63,279 nucleotides of DNA from WFQV01 sp964611145 (GCA_964611145.1 CAZSYM010000012.1:1-63279), one strand, 5' to 3'. Counted from the stretch's first letter, positions 35,413 to 46,097 are shown. Translations and numbers: made by a program. The notes: a model not told the origin generated them from the letters alone.

Positions 35413-37512
35413 TTACCGAATTATTACAAATTTTCTGACGGCTTTCTTGCCTTCCGGCGTTTCAAAAACAGCTATATAAATTCCGCTGGTAACTATCTGT
35501 CGATAATCCGTCGTAGAATTCCACGTTTCATCCCCGCTGCCGTCGTCGTGATTTATAGTTTTAATCAAATCTCCCCGCTCGGTGTAAATCTTAATGGTAC
35601 AATACCCCGGAATATCGAGGAACATTATCTTATCCGGTTCGCCCGGATATTGTAAGTCCTTTGCCGCAATATTGAAGGGATTAGGAACTATTCTTATCTG
35701 GTCTAAAGAAGTTCCCGCCTGGCGTTGCAAAAATGCCGGTTCCGTAGTTTGAGTATAAAATCTACTGCTGTGCAGAGGTCCCGTGGGATTTGTTTCCCCG
35801 GTGGTGTTTTTACTTCCATCCGTAACGGAAACAATGTAATAATAATATGAAAAACCTCGTACGGCGGAAGTATCGGCGTAATAATAAACCCCGGGAGGTC
35901 CCGAATAAATTTCATCATAAGTGGTATCGGGTTTTCCTACGGAGCGAAATATTTTATATCCAGCAAAATTGCTCCAATTTTCGGAGGGACTGGCTTTCCA
36001 AGTAAGATTTATTCTATCGCCACCGGATTTAACTTCGAACATAGTGGGCGGTTGAGGCGGTTGAGGAATCTTAAACCCGGCATCATAATTTCTTTTAGCT
36101 CTACCGAAGGTCAAAAGGATCGAATCCATTCCCGTATAGACCCAAGTATTTTTATAAATATTTCTGTTATCGGTTTGGGAACCGTCGGGCAAGTCAAAAG
36201 GACCTTTATCCCCCGCCGTTTCGTAAGCCTTTTTCCATCTGGCGCCTATTTTTTCGCAAAGTTGGCGATTAAGCCCGTTAACGCCTTCGGCTTCCACTAT
36301 CACGATGCTATCCCCGAACGGAATATCAAAGGGACCGTAAGCTATCCATACATTTGTTCCTCCCGCATCGTTATGAATGGTAAACGGGTCAACCTTATCC
36401 GTAATGGAACTCAAATGCGACTCATCGAATCTATCCGTTCCACCCAAACCTTTATAAGGATTTCCGGAAAGCATGGAATAAAGTTGAATCATTGGCTGAG
36501 GGTCTTGCATATCCCCCAATTTCGGATAAGTATCCCCTGCATGCCAACCCAGTACCGCCGGTTGATTCGGATCATCGGAATGATCGGTAACACTCTTGTC
36601 AACATGCAATATAACCGTCCCTGCGAACTGGGGCGCCGCCAATCGTCCGTTTCCTTTGACATCGGGACCACCTATATTATCGAAAGCATTTCTGGAAGAT
36701 TGTCCCGCCCAGCTAAAACCGCATCGCAGCCACTCCACAATAGGGTTGGCTTCCGTAATCTTTTCGCCGATATGTTGTGCGTAATCCTCTCCCCGCTTAG
36801 TAACCCACGAGTGCTTACCCCACGATTGCCCGTCTCCTATTTTGTAAGCACCATCGCGGGAGACGCTATATCGTGTTCCCCAACTTATTCTAACTCCTTT
36901 CAAAGTTTGATGAAGTTCAATCTCGTCGTCGTAATCGGTGTTACCCGTATTTTTGAAGGTAAAGACTTTGATAAAATAGTTGTCGTGATACTGCTGGCTA
37001 AAGGCATAAATTTTACGGGTCATTTCCAGTCCGATATTTGTACGCACAACATTTATCACCACTCTATCGGCAACAAGAGAAGAGTCGTATTCGTCAATGT
37101 CATTCAGAAAACGCGCCGTCACATTGTTGCCGTCCACATAAACCGTGGGAGGCTTGAATTTTGCAATTTCTTTTAATTCCATTGGGAAAAGGGATTGCCC
37201 GACATAGCTAAGAGCGAAATAAATACCATATTTATCCCAATGTTCGCCCTTTTCGTCCGTAAAGTCGTCCACGGCAATCCAGGCTCTTTTAATAACGGCG
37301 TTATCCGTATAAGGATAATCCGCTGGCCATCTCAAACCCTCGTAATAAGCATTGTTCCAAGCTCTTTCGGAACCCCAAGCGGAAAAATGGCTTTGTAAAG
37401 AGCCGATTCGGACATAGCGTTTTTCCGTGCCTTCCACCTGGGCTTTCAAAATTTCCGTTCCGAAAATCAATACTAAAAAGGTCAATAAATATTTTAAACT
37501 TTTAGTTTTCAT
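35413..37512 (-). CDS. Secreted partner protein of TonB receptor (copy A), fibronectin and FlgD-like/T9SS-type C-terminus
   Basis: 699 residues. Signal peptide at 1-24. A large N-terminal domain without recognised family (about 30-480) contains SLQSHFSAWGSERAW, then a fibronectin-like domain (about 485-590, PPTMFEVKSGGDRINLTWKASP, YYYYIVSVTDGS), and a C-terminal domain with RIVPNPFNIAAKDLQYPGEP followed by TIKIYTERGDLIKTI and KKAVRKFVIIR, a variant of the T9SS/FlgD-Ig sorting tail. It is clearly paralogous to the 707-residue protein at 40586-42709: the same order, the same closing motifs. Each copy follows directly after a TonB-dependent receptor, here by 12 nt, so it is likely the receptor's surface partner in the way SusD is for SusC, though it is not SusD-like. 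Confidence 0.82.
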   Translation of the reverse strand: MKTKSLKYLLTFLVLIFGTEILKAQVEGTEKRYVRIGSLQSHFSAWGSERAWNNAYYEGLRWPADYPYTDNAVIKRAWIAVDDFTDEKGEHWDKYGIYFALSYVGQSLFPMELKEIAKFKPPTVYVDGNNVTARFLNDIDEYDSSLVADRVVINVVRTNIGLEMTRKIYAFSQQYHDNYFIKVFTFKNTGNTDYDDEIELHQTLKGVRISWGTRYSVSRDGAYKIGDGQSWGKHSWVTKRGEDYAQHIGEKITEANPIVEWLRCGFSWAGQSSRNAFDNIGGPDVKGNGRLAAPQFAGTVILHVDKSVTDHSDDPNQPAVLGWHAGDTYPKLGDMQDPQPMIQLYSMLSGNPYKGLGGTDRFDESHLSSITDKVDPFTIHNDAGGTNVWIAYGPFDIPFGDSIVIVEAEGVNGLNRQLCEKIGARWKKAYETAGDKGPFDLPDGSQTDNRNIYKNTWVYTGMDSILLTFGRAKRNYDAGFKIPQPPQPPTMFEVKSGGDRINLTWKASPSENWSNFAGYKIFRSVGKPDTTYDEIYSGPPGVYYYADTSAVRGFSYYYYIVSVTDGSKNTTGETNPTGPLHSSRFYTQTTEPAFLQRQAGTSLDQIRIVPNPFNIAAKDLQYPGEPDKIMFLDIPGYCTIKIYTERGDLIKTINHDDGSGDETWNSTTDYRQIVTSGIYIAVFETPEGKKAVRKFVIIR

Positions 37513-37524
37513 TAGCTTCCCGTG

Positions 37525-40500
37525 TTAAAAATCTATTTTTATTCCAAAAGTAATTCTTCGCGGATTCAAAAAAGTCATTGATTTGATATTCGGCATATCT
37601 ATATAAGACTTATTTGCTTTTCGTACGGCATTTCTCTGGGCAATAACAGGGTCATTATTAGGATTGGGTTCCAGAGGGTCATAGGGAACATCGTCAGGAC
37701 GATAATCTCCGATTTTATCGTTTCCATGTTCATCCCCTTCTTCCCACGGGAAATGCAGAGATTCCAAATAAGCCTTATAATCATAGCTATCCGAAAATCC
37801 CGCTCTGCTAAGATGCTTTGTGTTGAAAACGTTTGTAATATCCACGTAAAATCGCAAATTAAATTTTCCAAGATTAAAATCCTTCGCCAGGCGCATATTA
37901 ACGTTGTACCAATCGACCCACTGCACATTGTCGACAACTCCGGGAATCTGATGAGGATTATAAGTTTCGTAAGCGCCCGTCTTCCAATCCGCAAGGATAT
38001 TGAGTGTTACACTACCGAAGGGATAAACTCCCCCCAATTTAGGTCCGAAGCGTTCCGGCGTAAAGAACTGCAAGTTCGCCCGAGCATAGGGACGAGGATG
38101 TGGTTTGGATTGATACGGATTTAATTTCAGAAAATCCCTTTGCTCGACGGGGTCTTCGTAATAACGCGTAACACCGAAATATCCGGAGGTACTGACATCG
38201 TAAGTATAATTTATAAAACCTTTCACCCACTTACCGCGGATTTTAGAAAGGGTTATTTCAAAACCACGAATGTCCGCATAATTATTGTTCGTGGCTTTGT
38301 AATACTGCACGGTTGAATTAAGATTCTGATAATAAACCCATCCGGGTTGATTAGTAACATCCTTATAATATGCCGCAATGTTCAAAAGGAAATAATCCAA
38401 AAGATTTTGAGAGTATCCCAACTCGTACGCAACGGTTCTTTCCAATTCCATTGCGGGATTTCCGATATAAGTTACCAAACCGTTGGATTCCCTTTGAATG
38501 CGAAAACGATAGGAAGAAGCGGGTTCCGAAAGGAAATGTCCATAATTAAAATAAAGTTTGGATTTTTCGGTAATAGGATGTGCCACGCCAAGTCTGGGAC
38601 TAACATACCATTTGCCCGCCACTTTCTCTTTCGGCAAATCCGTTTCTATTTTGTTACCATAGCCCGCGGAGAAATATTTATCATACTCTTTAAGCTCATA
38701 CCAATCGGTGTTCGGGTCGGAATACTCGGCTCTTAAACCGGCATTCATTATAAACCCTTCGAATTCCATCTTGTCCTGCACATACGCGCTAAAACGCAAG
38801 GGGAAAAGTCGGTACACTTGCGAGCGTGTCCACGTGGACATAGAGGGACTATATGTACCCGCATCGATATTATAATCGTTATAAACAAACTCAATACCGC
38901 TTTTTACCTGATGCCTTTGTGTTATTTGGCTGGTTATATCGAAACGGAAAGAAGTTGTCGAATTAACGCTTCTATCACGTCCCAAATTCATCCAACCGCC
39001 CATAATCATTCCGTCTATTCCGCTTACGCTATATCCCCAATAGCCGAAAGGAGCTTCGTCGGTAAAATATCCGGGTACCGGCTCGTATTTCTTAGTTGTA
39101 TCTCTTAATTCGGTCTGATAAGTTTTATAACGATTAATCAAATGCTCGAATTTCACATTGTAAAAAGTTTTAGGCGAAAGAACATGAGTTAATTTGAATC
39201 CGAACATTGTTCTATAAATGGAAGTCGGGCTGAAATAGCCGGGCATATAAAGCATTGCGTTTCCACTGCTACTGTTTAAGAGACTTGCAACATCATAAAC
39301 GGTTTTCAAAACACGGCCGGTGGGAACGCTCCAATTATAAGGCGAAACGGAATGAATCTCGCCATAAAGCCCCGTAAGTACCAATTTTAGGGATTTGGAA
39401 ATATCGGAATTGACTTTTAATCTCATCTGGGATTCGTCGTAACTATCACGAGAAAGAGGGAAAACGAACATATTTCTTTCTCTATAATAAGAAGCATAAA
39501 ATCTAAGTTTCCCCAAGTATTCGTACAAGAAAGGCACGGGACCACCGAAGCCCATATCCAGTACATAATCGGGTTTTTTAATATCCCCTTGACGGCGATG
39601 TTGCCATTCGTAAATTCTTTTGGCAGCCGAAGGGGTAAGATCGTTGTTCGGATTATCATCCTTCAAAGTCGCTTCGGAAACGGCATTCCACCCGTCAAAA
39701 TGAGGGTATTGCTGTTGTGTATAGGAATCCCACGCACCGTTGTTTGTGCCCGTCCACATAACGGCAGGGTCCTCGTAAGGACGATTGAAATACGAAAACT
39801 TATCGTAAGGCGAAATTCCAAAATGCTTCGGCGCCGCGGGAGCATACTGCACATTAATCGTTGCACTATATTTCGAAGCATTCCCTTCCTTGGTAATTAT
39901 ATTCACTAATCCAGAACGCAAATTGCCATATTCGGCGGAGAATCCGCCCGTTTGAATCTGAATTTCCTTAACCGCACTAAGGCTAACCGCGGCATAGGGA
40001 ATGTTCGAACGCTCGTCATTTTGAGAAAGTCCGTCCACCATGAAAACCGTTTGATTGGGACCACCGCCGCGCACGACAATTCCCCGACTCCCCATCTCTA
40101 TACCGGCTTGCAAGGTAAGGACGGAATTCACATTTTTAATAGGCAACGATTCTATGGTTTCCGATTCTATATTCATCATACTATTGGAAACATCCTTGCG
40201 AATAATCGGTTTACGCGCTACTACAATTACCTCCTTTCCTTGAATAACGGCGCTGGAAAGGCTTGCATTCACGCGAGTTGTTAAGTCTATTGCCACACGA
40301 ACATCTTTAACCACCACGGAAGTGTAACCGACCATGGAAAATTTAACCGAATACCTACCTGCGGGAACATTCAGTATCACATAATTCCCATTCGCATCGG
40401 TAGAAGCGCCCATTTGTGTTCCCACGAGAATCACATTCACTCCGGGCAAGGGTTGCCCGTTTGCCTTATCGGTTACTTTTCCCGTAATTTTACCTGTAGT

Positions 40501-40578
40501 GCCTGCAAGGATAGAAATGTTTAACCCCAATAAGACGGGAACTACAAGCTTCAAAATATTTTTCATTTTGCCAAGCAT
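37525..40578 (-). CDS. SusC-like TonB-dependent receptor (copy A)
   Basis: 1017 residues. Signal peptide (about 1-24, ending LAGTTG), carboxypeptidase-regulatory-like domain (about 26-112, GKITGKVTDKANGQPLPGVNV), plug domain (about 115-240 with GIVVRGGGPNQTVFMVDGLSQNDERS and GGFSAEYGNLRSGLVNI), and a 22-strand-type barrel ending in RRITFGIKIDF. It imports large ligands using TonB energy. The start at 40578 is chosen for its AGGTAG site; Met4 is an alternative. It is 7 nt after the copy B partner gene and is paralogous to the receptor at 42706-45849 along its length, for example APKHFGISP and KPHPRPYARANLQF versus KPRPRPRVKAYVDI. The ligand cannot be read from sequence. Confidence 0.93.
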   Translation of the reverse strand: MLGKMKNILKLVVPVLLGLNISILAGTTGKITGKVTDKANGQPLPGVNVILVGTQMGASTDANGNYVILNVPAGRYSVKFSMVGYTSVVVKDVRVAIDLTTRVNASLSSAVIQGKEVIVVARKPIIRKDVSNSMMNIESETIESLPIKNVNSVLTLQAGIEMGSRGIVVRGGGPNQTVFMVDGLSQNDERSNIPYAAVSLSAVKEIQIQTGGFSAEYGNLRSGLVNIITKEGNASKYSATINVQYAPAAPKHFGISPYDKFSYFNRPYEDPAVMWTGTNNGAWDSYTQQQYPHFDGWNAVSEATLKDDNPNNDLTPSAAKRIYEWQHRRQGDIKKPDYVLDMGFGGPVPFLYEYLGKLRFYASYYRERNMFVFPLSRDSYDESQMRLKVNSDISKSLKLVLTGLYGEIHSVSPYNWSVPTGRVLKTVYDVASLLNSSSGNAMLYMPGYFSPTSIYRTMFGFKLTHVLSPKTFYNVKFEHLINRYKTYQTELRDTTKKYEPVPGYFTDEAPFGYWGYSVSGIDGMIMGGWMNLGRDRSVNSTTSFRFDITSQITQRHQVKSGIEFVYNDYNIDAGTYSPSMSTWTRSQVYRLFPLRFSAYVQDKMEFEGFIMNAGLRAEYSDPNTDWYELKEYDKYFSAGYGNKIETDLPKEKVAGKWYVSPRLGVAHPITEKSKLYFNYGHFLSEPASSYRFRIQRESNGLVTYIGNPAMELERTVAYELGYSQNLLDYFLLNIAAYYKDVTNQPGWVYYQNLNSTVQYYKATNNNYADIRGFEITLSKIRGKWVKGFINYTYDVSTSGYFGVTRYYEDPVEQRDFLKLNPYQSKPHPRPYARANLQFFTPERFGPKLGGVYPFGSVTLNILADWKTGAYETYNPHQIPGVVDNVQWVDWYNVNMRLAKDFNLGKFNLRFYVDITNVFNTKHLSRAGFSDSYDYKAYLESLHFPWEEGDEHGNDKIGDYRPDDVPYDPLEPNPNNDPVIAQRNAVRKANKSYIDMPNIKSMTFLNPRRITFGIKIDF

Positions 40579-40585
40579 GAAAATT

Positions 40586-42709
40586 CTACCTGATTATTAC
40601 GAATTTCTTTATTGCTTTTTGTCCGTCGGGTGTAGTAATAACAGCGATGTAAATACCGCTAACCACAACTTGGCGATAAGAAGTAACGGAATTCCAGGCT
40701 TCGTCGCCCGTACCGTTCGTATGCTCGAGTGTGGTAATCAGGTCCCCCCGCTCGGTATAAATCCTAATCGTACAAACGGGAGGAATGTTATAAAACATTA
40801 TTCTATCGGGACCGCTATCTCCGAATTGCAAATCTTTTGCGCGGATATTATACGGGTTCGGCACGATACGAATTTCGTCCATGCTTTCTCCCGGCGGACG
40901 CTTGAGATTCGCAGGATTGTTTGTCATCGTATAAAACTTACTACTTTCGAGCGGCACACCGGGTTGAATATTATTAGTACTTCCGTCATCAAAGGAAGTG
41001 ATGTAGTAATAGTAATCAAATCCGCGAGCCAGAGAAGTATCGTCCCATGTATTATATTTTCCCGCACGAGTCAAGGGATTATTTGTACCCGGTCCGCACT
41101 CATAAATCAAATCGTACGTTGTATCCGGTACGTTTATTGCCCTATAAATTCTATAACCCGCAAAGTTAGGATAGCTTTCCGCATTTGTCGACCATTTCAA
41201 ATTGATCTTATTACCTCCCGAAGTAACGACAAATTCATCCGGAGGAGGCGGAGGCATGGGGATATTAAATCCGCCGAAGTAGTTATCCATAGCACGGCGG
41301 AAAGTTTGGAACAAAGAATCCTTTCCAGTCATAACCCATGCATCTTTGTATTCATCCTTATCATTCGTCTTACTTCCGTCGGGCAATACAAAGGGACCTT
41401 TGCCTTCCAGCCAACGAGCGCCGATAGTATAACAACTATCACGGCACAGGCCAGCCACACCTTCGGCAACAACAATATGAATGCTTTCACCAGGTTTCAA
41501 AGTATATGGTCCAAAACCTTGTCCTTGAGAGAAACCTCCGGCAGTATTGCCGTATTGGTCGGCATAGCCGTTTCCAACTTCTTCCGCCATACTTTGGGCA
41601 GGACGTCCTGCAGTCATAGCCGCATATTCCTGCGCCATTTGTTGTTCGTTGAATTGATCATTATTGTAATTGATATTCGCATCGGAATCCACAACCTTAG
41701 TTGTACTAGGCTGATTGGGATCATCGGTAGTATCCGTGGGACTTGTATCGGCATGCAGAACAATTACGCCGTCGAATTGAGCCGCTCCCAAACGTCCGTC
41801 GGCATGATAGGAAGCGGTACCGACATTAGGTCCTCCAATGTTATCAAATCCCGCGGCGGAATGTCTCCCCAACCACGAAAACTGTGCACGGAAAGGATTT
41901 CCGTTTTCATCCTGATAAACCACGTCGTTCATAGTGCTTTGTCCCCACGAGGTTCCTTGCGGAAGCCAATAATATCCATAAGGACCTCCCTCACGGGTTG
42001 GAGCGTAACGATATTGGAAAAATATCACAAAATCTTCCAATGTCTGTTCGTTCTTGGTTCCATCTCTATCTATGATTCCCGTATTCGTAAAGGTATAATC
42101 ATAAATAAAATAATTATCGTGATACTGTTGGGCAAAAGCATAAATCTTTCGCACCATAGTAACACCGATAGAAGTATTCACGACATTAATCAAAAGTCTG
42201 TCCGCTGGCAAGTTGGCATCGACGGAATCAACAAAATCCATAAAATCCAAACGTCCTGCAGGCATGCCGTCGACATAAACACGCGGATGATTAAATTTCC
42301 CGACAAGAGTAAATTTCACCGGCATAAATTCACTTTCCTCGTTCAGAACGCGAGGACCGGAATGTACCACTTTGTAAGTAAACGTTTTGTCGGCACGTTT
42401 ATCATAATAGTTCTTAGCTCCGAGCCAAAGCCCCTTTGCCGCCTCCGTATCCTGATAACGATATTGAGCGGGCCAGCGGAGTCCATCCTGCTGATCCGGT
42501 ATCTGATGAGTGCGTCCCAATTCTATTTCGCAACCGCCACTGGAATACCAGCTGTGCAAGGAACCCACTGCAAGCCAACGGGTTTCGTCACTCACGTAAA
42601 TGTCCGTGACCGCCAGAATAATTATAAACGCAAACAGACCAGCCAGCAATCGTTTTCTTTTGTTATTCATTTTATTCCCTTTAATTTTTTTATTCTTCCC
42701 GACTTTCAA
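40586..42709 (-). CDS. Secreted partner protein of TonB receptor (copy B)
   Basis: 707 residues. N-terminal basic stretch and hydrophobic helix (LLAGLFAFIIILAVTDIYVS), then LAVGSLHSWYSSGGCEIE, a domain shared with the 699-residue copy A, a fibronectin-like domain (PPPPDEFVVTSGGNKINLKWS, YYYYITSFDDGS), and the C-terminal IRIVPNPYNIRAKDLQFGDSGP, TIRIYTERGDLITTLEH, KKFVIIR. Its start overlaps the stop of receptor copy B by 4 nt. Copies A and B show duplication of the receptor-partner pair as a unit. Function of the large N-terminal domain is unknown. Surface exposure through the C-terminal signal is inferred. Confidence 0.82.
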   Translation of the reverse strand: MKVGKNKKIKGNKMNNKRKRLLAGLFAFIIILAVTDIYVSDETRWLAVGSLHSWYSSGGCEIELGRTHQIPDQQDGLRWPAQYRYQDTEAAKGLWLGAKNYYDKRADKTFTYKVVHSGPRVLNEESEFMPVKFTLVGKFNHPRVYVDGMPAGRLDFMDFVDSVDANLPADRLLINVVNTSIGVTMVRKIYAFAQQYHDNYFIYDYTFTNTGIIDRDGTKNEQTLEDFVIFFQYRYAPTREGGPYGYYWLPQGTSWGQSTMNDVVYQDENGNPFRAQFSWLGRHSAAGFDNIGGPNVGTASYHADGRLGAAQFDGVIVLHADTSPTDTTDDPNQPSTTKVVDSDANINYNNDQFNEQQMAQEYAAMTAGRPAQSMAEEVGNGYADQYGNTAGGFSQGQGFGPYTLKPGESIHIVVAEGVAGLCRDSCYTIGARWLEGKGPFVLPDGSKTNDKDEYKDAWVMTGKDSLFQTFRRAMDNYFGGFNIPMPPPPPDEFVVTSGGNKINLKWSTNAESYPNFAGYRIYRAINVPDTTYDLIYECGPGTNNPLTRAGKYNTWDDTSLARGFDYYYYITSFDDGSTNNIQPGVPLESSKFYTMTNNPANLKRPPGESMDEIRIVPNPYNIRAKDLQFGDSGPDRIMFYNIPPVCTIRIYTERGDLITTLEHTNGTGDEAWNSVTSYRQVVVSGIYIAVITTPDGQKAIKKFVIIR

Positions 42710-45700
42710 AGTCTGTAATTTATTGTTATGCCGAAGTAAATATCTCTCGGATTTAAGAAAGTAAAGAACGTTTGATTGGGCATATCTATGTATGCTTTGT
42801 TTTCCAACACATAATCCAATCGGTCTTTAGGAACCGTTTCCCATTGTCCGTTCCTATATTGCATATAGCGTTTTGTGGAAGCCTCGTAATAAATAGCTCT
42901 TTCATTGGGTTGAAGATTGGCATCGGAAATACTTTGTATCCATTCCATCGGAACAAATTCAACGCCATCCTCGCGATAATCGCCCGGTTGGTCATCGCCG
43001 GGAATATTATTATATCCAAGATTTGCCACCTGTCCTTCCGGTAAATGAAGCGATTGCATGTAATAATTGTAGTCGTGAATGTCCCTGAAAGATAATCCGG
43101 AAAAATGTTTGAAATTAAAGACGTTGTTCAAATCTATGTAGAACTTAATATCGAATTTATCGAACGAGAAGACTTTGGAAATCTTCAGGTTAACATTGTA
43201 GTAAGGTTTCCAACGAACGTTATACTGAATGCCGGGAACATTGTTGGGGTTCCACGTAAACCACCGTCCCGCAATCCAATTGCCAATAACCAATAGATGC
43301 CAATCGCCGAAAACTTTTCTGTTCAGAAATTCCGGTCCGAAATCCCTCGGAGTATGAATATCGACGTATGCTTTAACCCTGGGACGCGGACGAGGCTTCG
43401 TTTGAACAGGATTACGAGCCAAATATTCTCTTTGTTTTGCAGGGTCCTCGTAGTAAATAAGAGAACCAAAATAGCCCGAGCTACCGACACGATATTCGTA
43501 ATTTATATCGCCGGTAACCCACTTACCATAAATTTTGGAAATATCCGCTTCGAAGCCGAAAATATCTTCGTAGCTATTATTGGTTAACTTACGATAATTA
43601 ACTTTCCCGTCGAAAGAGATATAACGAACATAAAGCTCTTGATCCGAATTATCCTTATAATATGCCGAAAGGTGCAACAAATATTCTTTCATCAAAGCCT
43701 GGTCGTAACCAAGCTCGTAAGAAACTGTTTTTGCCAAAGGAATCGTCGGATCGCCAATCAATTGCAATTTATTTCGGGCATCCCTTTGAACACGGAAAAG
43801 ATTCTGCGACGTAGCAATTTGACGATAATGCCCGTAGTTAAAATAAAGCTTTGAATTTTCGGTTATGGGGTGAGAAATCGCTATACGGGGACTTAAAGTA
43901 AACTGCCCTTTCGCATCACCCTTTTCAAACTTATCATTTTCCGCTGGATTGAAATTCTGCGAGAAGAAATCTCTGTCATAGACAGGCACGTCATACCATT
44001 TCCCATTGGGACTTGTATAATCGGCAATCAAACCAATGGTGGAAATCCAGCCTTCAAATTCGATTTTATCTTGGAAATAAACGGAAGCTCTATAGGGAGT
44101 TCTTTTAATTTCCGTCCAATAATTCCCCTCGGGAAGGAAAAAGTTTTCCATTCCGAAACGCATATTAAAATCGTCAACCGTAAACTCAAATCCCGTCTTA
44201 ATCTGGTTATGATTATCTATCTGATTAACATAATCTCCTTTCAAAGAATAAGTGTTGATTTTACTAAAGTCACGGGAAGTCGATACAGCACCGCCCATGG
44301 AAAGCCCGCCGTCAATCGAATAAACCGGCTGAGGCCAAAAGCCTATCGGTGCCTCGTCAACAAAGTAATCGTCGAATATTCGGTATTTTTTAGTCGTATC
44401 TCTTAGCGCAGGTGCCGCAGTATAGTATTTCTTACCTAACTTTCTAAGTTGAATCTCCCAGAAGGAATGGGGATTGACCACGTGCGTAATTTTAGCGGAT
44501 ATCATGTGGTCATAACGCGCAGTGGGACAGTAATAAAGATCGGTATAAATTCTCCACGGCACGGTAAAGCTGGAGGAATTCACAATGCTAGCCACTCCGC
44601 TTACGGATCTAAAATATCCCGTACCACCGCTTCTGGAAGAAGAAGTTGCATAGGTTTCGCCGTAAAGCCCAATAATATTGAGTTTGGTAGCCTTTGCGAT
44701 ATCGGAAGTCAATTTAATCATAATACTCTGGTCGGTAAAAGCCTCTCGGGAAAGGCGCATAAGGTACATATTCTGTTCACGTTTGAAAGAAGCATAGAAA
44801 CGGAGATTTCCCAAATATTTGGAAACAAAAGGCACAGGACCGCCAAAGCCGCCATCCAAATAATAGTCGGGCTTCTTAATATCACCTTGTTTTCTATATT
44901 GCCATTTAAACAATCTCTGAGCCGCCTCGGGAGTAATATCGTTAGTAGGGTCGTCGTCTTGAAGGGTTGCTTCGGAAAGGGCTATCCAACCGTCAAATTT
45001 AGGGTATTGTCTTTGAGTATATTCGTCCCACGCGCTGGTTCCCGTCCATGCAACTTTGGGGTCCAGATAAGGACGCAACCAATAAGAATTCGGATCGAAC
45101 GGTGAAATTCCGAAATGCTTCGGTGCAGGCGGTCTAATACGGAAATTAAGCGTTCCGCTATAACGAGTCTTGTCCCCTTCTCGTGTAACCACATTTACAA
45201 CACCGGAACGCACATTATTATACTCGGCGCTAAAACCGCCCGTTTGTACGGATACCTGTTGAACCGCGCTGAGTGGTATATTGGTCATAGGAGCGTTAGA
45301 ACGCTCGTCGCGCATTACGATTCCGTCCACCATAAACAATGTTTGGTCGGAACCGCCGCCACGAACGGAAAAATCGGAGGTAACACCTGCTTGCAAACCT
45401 ACCACGTCACCCACACTAGTAACGGGCAACGTTTCAATTTCCTTTGCCGTAATACTCTTTTGACTTGCCGCCACGTCTTTCTTAACCACATGATGTTTGG
45501 CAACAACAACAATTTCCTTTTTTAATTCCAAACTTTTAGGCTTCATTTGGAAGTCCACACGCGTCGTTCTGTCTATTTCCACTCGTACGTCTTCCATAAT
45601 AACACTGGCATAGCCAACCACGGAAGCCTTGACTTTATAAGTGCCGGGAGGAACGTTCAGAATAGTGTAATATCCGTTAATATCGGAAGCGGCACCTATT

Positions 45701-45849
45701 TGAGTACCGACAATCACTATGTTTGCAAAAGGCAGGGCTTCGCCTGTTTGCGCGTCGGTTACACGTCCCGTAATTTTTCCCGTTGTACCCGCAAATAATT
45801 GGACGCCAAAAAACAAAGACAAAATAAATGGTAAGATTTTATGCTTCAT
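42706..45849 (-). CDS. SusC-like TonB-dependent receptor (copy B), first gene of the operon
   Basis: 1047 residues. Signal peptide (1-20, ending LFAG), carboxypeptidase-regulatory-like domain (GKITGRVTDAQTGEALPFANI), plug (VTSDFSVRGGGSDQTLFMVDGIVMRDERS, GGFSAEYNNVRSGVVNV) and TonB barrel ending in RDIYFGITINYRL. Start ATG has GGGAGTC-like spacing upstream. No ECF sigma/anti-sigma pair is adjacent and the plug lacks an obvious signalling extension, so the operon is probably not controlled by trans-envelope sigma regulation. The 248-bp spacer upstream (45850-46097) is AT-rich and probably holds the operon promoter. Confidence 0.93.
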   Translation of the reverse strand: MKHKILPFILSLFFGVQLFAGTTGKITGRVTDAQTGEALPFANIVIVGTQIGAASDINGYYTILNVPPGTYKVKASVVGYASVIMEDVRVEIDRTTRVDFQMKPKSLELKKEIVVVAKHHVVKKDVAASQKSITAKEIETLPVTSVGDVVGLQAGVTSDFSVRGGGSDQTLFMVDGIVMRDERSNAPMTNIPLSAVQQVSVQTGGFSAEYNNVRSGVVNVVTREGDKTRYSGTLNFRIRPPAPKHFGISPFDPNSYWLRPYLDPKVAWTGTSAWDEYTQRQYPKFDGWIALSEATLQDDDPTNDITPEAAQRLFKWQYRKQGDIKKPDYYLDGGFGGPVPFVSKYLGNLRFYASFKREQNMYLMRLSREAFTDQSIMIKLTSDIAKATKLNIIGLYGETYATSSSRSGGTGYFRSVSGVASIVNSSSFTVPWRIYTDLYYCPTARYDHMISAKITHVVNPHSFWEIQLRKLGKKYYTAAPALRDTTKKYRIFDDYFVDEAPIGFWPQPVYSIDGGLSMGGAVSTSRDFSKINTYSLKGDYVNQIDNHNQIKTGFEFTVDDFNMRFGMENFFLPEGNYWTEIKRTPYRASVYFQDKIEFEGWISTIGLIADYTSPNGKWYDVPVYDRDFFSQNFNPAENDKFEKGDAKGQFTLSPRIAISHPITENSKLYFNYGHYRQIATSQNLFRVQRDARNKLQLIGDPTIPLAKTVSYELGYDQALMKEYLLHLSAYYKDNSDQELYVRYISFDGKVNYRKLTNNSYEDIFGFEADISKIYGKWVTGDINYEYRVGSSGYFGSLIYYEDPAKQREYLARNPVQTKPRPRPRVKAYVDIHTPRDFGPEFLNRKVFGDWHLLVIGNWIAGRWFTWNPNNVPGIQYNVRWKPYYNVNLKISKVFSFDKFDIKFYIDLNNVFNFKHFSGLSFRDIHDYNYYMQSLHLPEGQVANLGYNNIPGDDQPGDYREDGVEFVPMEWIQSISDANLQPNERAIYYEASTKRYMQYRNGQWETVPKDRLDYVLENKAYIDMPNQTFFTFLNPRDIYFGITINYRL

Positions 45850-46097
45850 CAGAAAGACTCCCGATAATTTTGAATGCTATTTTTTCTAAGAAAGATAATA
45901 CGGATAGGAACTCCTGCAAAACAGAATTTTGAGGTGAGAAAATAAATTTATAATTGGAAAAAGAATAAAAATTTTTAATAGTCAGTTCCTTCCCCACGAG
46001 ATTTTAATAACCAAATTAGCTTTTGCAATTTAAGAGACATTTTTTTTAAAAGCAACAAAAAAAATCATCTCGAAAAAAATTCGGATATTCTATCTGT

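Noticed and set aside
36052..37176. A 374-codon plus-strand frame, with similar ones at 34385-35317 and 44449-45105
   Set aside because: All are antisense shadows of the receptor, partner and PorV/PorQ-family genes, with no ribosome site and no recognisable domain. Low stop frequency in the opposite frame explains them.
40499..42718. A 739-codon open frame on the plus strand
   Set aside because: It lies exactly antisense to the secreted partner gene at 40586-42709, whose product has a signal segment, a fibronectin domain and a paralogue. The antisense product has no domain, no signal and odd composition (rich in Ile, Arg, Ser).
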